A DNA stretch of 64,000 nucleotides from Pseudanabaena sp. UWO311 (GTDB taxonomy: Bacteria; Cyanobacteriota; Cyanobacteriia; Pseudanabaenales; Pseudanabaenaceae), in NCBI RefSeq assembly GCF_006937785.1, contig NZ_SJEE01000003.1, positions 62,001 to 126,000 of the forward strand, given 5' to 3'. How positions within the stretch are numbered: position 1 is the stretch's first letter; the number at the start of each line of letters is the position of its first letter. Positions 59,861-64,000 of the stretch are shown here, one piece after another. A program made the translations under genes and the position numbers. The notes beneath the pieces are model-generated. The model was not told where the DNA came from and did not search any database. It saw nothing but the letters and a program-made list of their open reading frames with translations.

Positions 59861-60040
59861 ATGTCAAAAAAGTGTCGTACATGTGGTGGCAAAGGGAAAG
59901 TAAGATGTCCGAAATGTAAAGGTACAGGCAAGGTTGGCAGAAATGGAGACCTATGTGATGTATGCGTAGGACTCTTTTACGTCAGGACAGGTAAAGTTGA
60001 TTGTCAATCCTGCAGGGGTTCTGGTATTTGGGATTCATAG
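59861..60040 (+). CDS. Small DnaJ-type CxxCxGxG zinc-finger protein
   Basis: 59 residues, easily missed because of its length. Four CxxC units: CRTCGGKGKV, CPKCKGTGKV, CDVCVGLFYV (degenerate) and CQSCRGSGIW, enough to bind two zinc ions as in the DnaJ cysteine-rich domain. There is no J domain or other part. ATG with AGGTG about 6 bases upstream. Followed after 30 bases by a two-span membrane protein. Stand-alone proteins of this type often act as thiol or zinc-binding partners in complex assembly; specific role unknown. Confidence 0.85.
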   Translation: MSKKCRTCGGKGKVRCPKCKGTGKVGRNGDLCDVCVGLFYVRTGKVDCQSCRGSGIWDS

Positions 60041-60070
60041 AAACTATATATCTAACTTGGAACGAATGAT

Positions 60071-60328
60071 GTGGAAAATCAAAGAAAGAGTTTTATCAAC
60101 CTTGCGATCGCACTATTTGCTGTAGGGGGATTGAGTTTATTTCTAGCCTCAAAAATGACTTGTATTGTTGGTCAATGCTTCTTTGTTACTCAAGGAGATA
60201 GCATTTTGGACTCAAAAGGAGTAAAGCTGGATAAGACTATTGCTGGATTACTTCAAGCCTCTCCGCCATATATTTTGGGACTCGGTGGAGTGTTTCTACT
60301 AGCAGGACTGCTTAAAACTGACTCATAA
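60071..60328 (+). CDS. Small two-span membrane protein
   Basis: 85 residues starting at GTG 60071, because the ATGs just upstream are in other frames. Two hydrophobic segments (FINLAIALFAVGGLSLFLAS and PPYILGLGGVFLLAGLL) flank a loop with two cysteines (MTCIVGQCFF). No recognised family. GGAACGA lies upstream. It may be co-transcribed with the zinc-finger gene before it and the TPR gene after it. Confidence 0.7.
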   Translation: MENQRKSFINLAIALFAVGGLSLFLASKMTCIVGQCFFVTQGDSILDSKGVKLDKTIAGLLQASPPYILGLGGVFLLAGLLKTDS

Positions 60329-60366
60329 AGAAATATAAAGTTAATCAATCGCCAATTGAAAATCCA

Positions 60367-61320
60367 ATGATAACTAACGATGCATCTGGTTACGTCAATC
60401 GAGGAAAATCGAAGTTTGAGCAAGGAGATATTCACGGCGCGATCAGCGATTATGCTGAAGCCATTCGACTCAACCCAGACTTTGCCAAGGCTTACTTCCA
60501 TCTGGGGGCGGCAAAGGACGATTTAGGAGATAAGCAAGGCGCAATTTCTGATTATAGTGAAGCCATTCGTCTTGAACCTGACGACCCATATATCTACTTC
60601 TTTCGCGGAACAGTAAAGTGTGATTTAGGAGATGCTGAGGGGGCGATTGCTGACTATGACGAAGCCATCCTTCTTTCACCAGAACTTGTTACTGCTTATC
60701 TGTGTCGAGGATTAGCAAAGAATAGCTTAGGAAATAAGCTCGGTTTAATAGATGACTTTACTGAAGTTATCCGTCTCAGACCTGACGATTTTGCGGCTTA
60801 TCATAGGCGTGGGTTAGCAAAGTCGGAATTAGGAGATTATCTAGGCGCGATTGTTGACTTTGCCGAAGCCAGTTGTTTGAGCGGAATCTCGAAATTCAAT
60901 TTAGGAGATAAGCAGGGCGCGATCGCCGACTACGATAAAGCCATCGAATTCAAGCCTGATTTTGCCTACGCCTACTTTAATCGCGGGTTTGCAAAGGAAG
61001 ATTTAGGAGACAAGCTGGGTTCGCTCAACGACTATAACGAAGTAATCCGCCTCAAGCCTGATTTTGCTGACTCATATTATAGACGTGGGTTTGTCAAATC
61101 GGACTTAGGAGATAAGCAGGGCGCGATCTGTGACTATAACGAAGTAATCCGTCTTAAGCCTGATTTTGCCTATGCTTATTTATTGCGTGGAATCGCGAAG
61201 GACGATTTAGGCGATAAGTCCAGAATAACAGACGTTCTTAGAGCAGCCGAACTTTTTAAGATGCAAGGTGATTTGGAAAGCTACAACGATTCGATCAAAT
61301 TGATCGAGCAATTTCAGTGA
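60367..61320 (+). CDS. TPR-repeat protein
   Basis: 317 residues, almost entirely about eight to nine 34-residue TPRs with the consensus AYxxRGxAKxDLGDKQGAIxDY then NEVIRLKPDF. No signal peptide or other domain. At the DNA level the repeats are similar (TTAGGAGATAAGCAGGGCGC recurs about every 102 bases), indicating recent internal amplification. One unit near residues 172-185 is shortened. Expected to be a protein-interaction scaffold; partner unknown. Confidence 0.88.
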   Translation: MITNDASGYVNRGKSKFEQGDIHGAISDYAEAIRLNPDFAKAYFHLGAAKDDLGDKQGAISDYSEAIRLEPDDPYIYFFRGTVKCDLGDAEGAIADYDEAILLSPELVTAYLCRGLAKNSLGNKLGLIDDFTEVIRLRPDDFAAYHRRGLAKSELGDYLGAIVDFAEASCLSGISKFNLGDKQGAIADYDKAIEFKPDFAYAYFNRGFAKEDLGDKLGSLNDYNEVIRLKPDFADSYYRRGFVKSDLGDKQGAICDYNEVIRLKPDFAYAYLLRGIAKDDLGDKSRITDVLRAAELFKMQGDLESYNDSIKLIEQFQ

Positions 61321-61396
61321 TCGGAGCAATCGCCAACGACTATTTGTTAATAAGCAAGTAGTGGTAAGAAATAAATTAATAATAGGAGATTAAAAC

Positions 61397-61627
61397 ATGG
61401 TTACAGTTATGGTAATTCATCAAAGTAGTGGCACGCCGAATAAAGGGGAACGAGTAGCTATTGGGATTGACGGCTTTTTTTCTGGTGGAATAACAAAAGA
61501 TCAATTAACAGACAGCAGAGGAGAAGCCCATTTCGCTGATGTCGAGCCTTGCAACGGGCGGATTTTTGTAAGTGGCCAAACAGCTTATACAGGAAGAATC
61601 GAAGGTCGCGTTATTGTCTATATTTAG
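61397..61627 (+). CDS. Small beta-strand protein (regulatory-like fold)
   Basis: 76 residues. A good ribosome site (AGGAG) lies 8 bases before the ATG. Alternating hydrophobic pattern and motifs such as VMVIHQSSGTPNKGERVAIG, LTDSRGEAHFADVEP and GRIEGRVIVYI suggest a beta-sandwich like the carboxypeptidase-regulatory/transthyretin type. No catalytic motif. Unknown function. Confidence 0.72.
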   Translation: MVTVMVIHQSSGTPNKGERVAIGIDGFFSGGITKDQLTDSRGEAHFADVEPCNGRIFVSGQTAYTGRIEGRVIVYI

Positions 61628-61792
61628 AGCTTGTTCTCGTTGGTATAGACTGATTCCAGCAATATAGATTCAATATTCCAACGATACATCTCGTCAAATG
61701 CTCCTTAATACAATGGATGAAAGCCGAGAAACACAGCACTTTATCAACATTTATATTGCATCGTCCAAGTTCATTATATAGCAAGAATTTTT

Positions 61793-62665
61793 ATGAGAAT
61801 GTTAGCTGTTTTAGCTGCGATTTGTTTAACGCTCTCTAGCTGTGGACCTTCACAACAGGAATTAGAGAGTAAACGTGCGGAGGCTCAAGCACAAAGAGAA
61901 GCTCAAAGGCTAAACCTGACCAATGCCATAAAAAGTTCTCAGGCGTTTCCTGGAGTCTTTGTTGACAATAAGTCTGGGCAATCTTATGCTTTTAATATCC
62001 GCTTCACTTACTTTGATGAAAATACAGGATTTATAGTTGGAGAGATGTGGTGGTCACAAAGTGGTGTTGTTAAACAAATTGAAGGATTATTTCTTGACCA
62101 AATGCTGACTTTCCAAACAACTCAGATTTTATCCAATGGAGGTGGAACAGATTCAAGCCTAGGACATATTTATACTTTTAATGTTGCAGACAATAATCAA
62201 ATACAAGGAAGTTGGAAACGAATTTATAGAATACCGTTAAGTGGTTTACTTGGCGATAGTGGTGCTAAGGAAGAGATTAACGGAAGCGTATCATTTAGTA
62301 TTGGAAATAATCAAGGGCAGAAATTAGGAAATATCTTAACTCAAATATCCAGTCCATCTAACAGCAGTAGCTTACTGTCCTACTGTAGTGGAGGTTCTGC
62401 CAGACGGAATATAACTGGCTGGGGGAATAAAAATTTTGAATCTATTTGTAATGACGTAAAAACTAAGTTTGCCGCTCTAAACGAGTCAATTGAAGCTATG
62501 CAGAACGGATACTATTCGGCAGATTCTTCAAATACCTTAACAGTTATTTGTGCAGGTAAAGCTATTACTACGGTAAGCGGTATAGGTGCACAAGTATTTA
62601 ACATTAGTAATGTGGACAAGGCTGGACCATGCGTCTACAAGGTAGTTCAAGTTAATCTAAATTAG
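61793..62665 (+). CDS. Lipoprotein of unknown function
   Basis: 290 residues; an ATG at 61799 is an alternative start. N-terminus MRMLAVLAAICLTLSSCGPS has a lipobox (LSSC, Cys 17), so it is lipidated and envelope-anchored. A short charged helix follows (ESKRAEAQAQREAQRLNLTN), then a beta-rich domain with two Cys-containing regions (LLSYCSGGSARRN, ESICNDV, TVICAGKAI, GPCVYKV). No family recognised. 165 bases after the small beta protein. Confidence 0.78.
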   Translation: MRMLAVLAAICLTLSSCGPSQQELESKRAEAQAQREAQRLNLTNAIKSSQAFPGVFVDNKSGQSYAFNIRFTYFDENTGFIVGEMWWSQSGVVKQIEGLFLDQMLTFQTTQILSNGGGTDSSLGHIYTFNVADNNQIQGSWKRIYRIPLSGLLGDSGAKEEINGSVSFSIGNNQGQKLGNILTQISSPSNSSSLLSYCSGGSARRNITGWGNKNFESICNDVKTKFAALNESIEAMQNGYYSADSSNTLTVICAGKAITTVSGIGAQVFNISNVDKAGPCVYKVVQVNLN

Positions 62666-62745
62666 CGTTGTATTCATAGGATAAGGGGATTCATTCAAGC
62701 GATCGCAATTTCATATTTGCACTAACTTTTGTAACGATCGCTGCA

Positions 62746-63606
62746 TTATACATCATCAGGATTAATGCCCAGCGATCTGAGCTTTTCGGCAAGACGTTCA
62801 GCTTTTTGCTCTGCTTCTTGTTTGGCAAGACGCTCTTGAGTAGCAATTAAACGCTCTTGATCTGCGATCGCAGTTTGTTGATTTGCGATCGCCTCAGCAT
62901 CTAATCGCGCCTGTTTTTCCGCGATCGCCCTTTCATCACCCGTCAACAATAAATTGCCCGACTCATCCCACCAGCGCAACCAAGACACACCATTCTCTAA
63001 TATCAACCCAAGTTCCACACCCATTGGCGCGATCTCATAATGTCCGCGATCATTAGGCAGCATTTTGACATAGCGACTATCCAGCAAATGATAAGCCTCA
63101 AGATTGTCTCTAAATCCGTCAAAAATCACATAAAAGGGAATCCGAATCGCTTGCTCGTAAACCCAGAATTTCCCAGCTTTTTCAGTCTCACTAGGTGGCG
63201 TTGTATCTCGTTCTTCTGATCCATTACCAGAGACAAATTCGATCGCAATTAAGGGCGCGACAAATTCTTTCCACAGTACATAAGAACGACGATATTCGCC
63301 ATCGAGAAGCGGCGATACATTCGGCACATAAAACCAGTCTGGTGCTTCGGCTCCTTTTTCGGGTGGCTCCATCATTCGCCAGTAAATGCCGCTATCTTGA
63401 CCAATGCAGTAACGTCCATCGGAATGTAGTTTTTCTAAAACTGGTGCGATCGAGCTAGTTAAAACAATACTTTGTGGGTGTTCTTGAAAATTTTTCACAA
63501 AGGTTCCGTCTGAGTCTGGGAGTTGCTTATGGTCGGGGAGACTGATTTTAGCCTCTTGAACGGGTTGGGGAGCAGTCGGCTTGAGTAGAGTTTGAGTGCT
63601 TTCCAT
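62746..63606 (-). CDS. Uma2-family (DUF820) PD-(D/E)XK-fold protein with C-terminal coiled coil
   Basis: 286 residues. Uma2 motifs: EAPDWFYVPNV, LIAIEFVSGNGSEERD, GKFWVYEQAIRIPFYVIFDG, MGVELGLILENGVSWLRWWD. This fold is a restriction-endonuclease-like domain found in large numbers in cyanobacteria; activity is mostly untested. The C-terminal 55 residues are an Ala/Gln/Glu-rich coiled coil (EKQARLDAEAIANQQTAIAD), and the DNA there contains several HIP1 octamers. Convergent with the lipoprotein gene. Confidence 0.87.
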   Translation of the reverse strand: MESTQTLLKPTAPQPVQEAKISLPDHKQLPDSDGTFVKNFQEHPQSIVLTSSIAPVLEKLHSDGRYCIGQDSGIYWRMMEPPEKGAEAPDWFYVPNVSPLLDGEYRRSYVLWKEFVAPLIAIEFVSGNGSEERDTTPPSETEKAGKFWVYEQAIRIPFYVIFDGFRDNLEAYHLLDSRYVKMLPNDRGHYEIAPMGVELGLILENGVSWLRWWDESGNLLLTGDERAIAEKQARLDAEAIANQQTAIADQERLIATQERLAKQEAEQKAERLAEKLRSLGINPDDV

Positions 63607-63648
63607 AGTAACCCTGAGAGATACGTTGGCTTAATTTTAGCATGGGAT

Positions 63649-63689
63649 ATAGTCAGGGGTACTGGGCTTTGCCTCGTCCCCCTGACTAT
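63649..63689. repeat. Intergenic hairpin
   Basis: ATAGTCAGGGG and CCCCTGACTAT arms (one bulged C) with a GGGCTTTGCC core. It lies between the Uma2 gene's start and the stop of the right-edge gene, so it is placed to end the latter. Confidence 0.6.
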
Positions 63690-63717
63690 TCACTGAAATT
63701 GAGTGCCAAACCAAAAA

Positions 63718-64000
63718 CTAGAACCCTCGTACATCTTGCGGTAAAAATGCGCGATCGCTTGGTAACATCGCCACAGGTTCTGTAAGGGTAAATTCTCCTT
63801 TCACAATCCAGCCCTTAAGGGTTTTGGCAGCTTCTTCGGATAAATGTAAACTAGCTAATGGTGCAGTACGAACTGTTGAACCTGAGATCGTAATTTTGCC
63901 AGACTTGAGTTGAGCATAGGTAACAGACCCAAAAATAGGGCGTACTCGTCTCGGAATCGAGAAGTCAATTACAGGTGCGACTAACTCTTCATCTAAAACA
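63718..64000 (-). CDS. Homocysteine biosynthesis protein (DUF39/HcyBio), C-terminal fragment
   Basis: Reading the minus strand from the right edge to TAG at 63718-63720 gives 93 residues without a stop: LDEELVAPVIDFSIPRRVRP, IFGSVTYAQLKSGKITISGS, VRTAPLASLHLSEEAAKTLK, GWIVKGEFTLTEPVAMLPSD, RAFLPQDVRGF. This matches my memory of the C-terminus of cyanobacterial DUF39 proteins, which act in sulfide incorporation to homocysteine in methanogens and other anaerobes. The role in cyanobacteria is unclear. The N-terminal part lies outside the window. Confidence 0.72.
   Translation of the reverse strand, partial: VLDEELVAPVIDFSIPRRVRPIFGSVTYAQLKSGKITISGSTVRTAPLASLHLSEEAAKTLKGWIVKGEFTLTEPVAMLPSDRAFLPQDVRGF

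Noticed and set aside
56799-62665. Prophage or integrative element
   Set aside because: No integrase, capsid, terminase or attachment-site duplication around the nearby tRNA-Ser.

Overview
The window is cyanobacterial. It carries ndhC-ndhK-ndhJ of the plastoquinone-linked NDH-1 complex, a ferrochelatase with a C-terminal chlorophyll-binding tail, a bilin-type heme oxygenase, a ComFB protein, a CHAT/TPR protein and very many copies of the HIP1 octamer GCGATCGC. The moderate-to-low GC content and the many long intergenic hairpins suggest a filamentous freshwater lineage such as Pseudanabaena; the genus is inference.

Layout. (1) 1-28.4 kb is a surface and secretion locus. A secreted protein is cut by the left edge (minus strand; possibly the TpsB transporter). 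After a repeat-filled spacer come five tandem paralogous two-partner-secretion exoproteins (A-E, about 1400-1700 residues each), then a TPR-CHAT caspase-like protein and a DUF928 protein, all on the plus strand. Copy A carries an uninterrupted run of 11 G inside its coding region. Copy C is frameshifted. Copies A and B have extra C-terminal repeat cassettes. Near-identical 70-80 bp spacers and near-identical 3' ends show recent duplication or gene conversion. (2) 28.4-38.3 kb is envelope and signalling: an ABC1/UbiB kinase-like protein, a coiled-coil protein, a large one-span membrane protein (cytosolic roadblock-like region, BON-like and OmpA-like regions outside) whose stop codon directly abuts a Ras/Rab-like small GTPase, and then a hybrid histidine kinase. 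(3) 37.5-42.6 kb holds cobK, hemH, ho1 and ndhCKJ, covering tetrapyrrole metabolism and NDH-1. (4) 42.7-55.2 kb is mostly housekeeping: HAD phosphatase, a second DUF928 protein, a tandem ComFB protein, LPA1/Rep27-type protein, pgl, asnS, guaD, RNase D-like exonuclease, an orphan helical protein and an alpha/beta hydrolase. (5) 55.4-64 kb has tRNA-Ser(GGA), a BT1-type transporter, and an accessory-looking stretch: a STAND/NB-ARC NTPase overlapping or abutting a TPR partner, a 59-residue CxxCxGxG zinc-finger protein, a two-span membrane protein, a TPR protein, a small beta protein, a lipoprotein and a Uma2 nuclease-fold protein. A homocysteine-biosynthesis (DUF39) gene is cut by the right edge.

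Many gene ends carry long near-perfect hairpins. Their arms differ from copy to copy but stay self-complementary, and several share an outer AAA(G/C)CC...GG(C/G)TTT edge and a small GC core. They act at least as terminators between convergent genes and look like a local repeat family. All function calls come from reading sequence motifs by eye; no database search was run.
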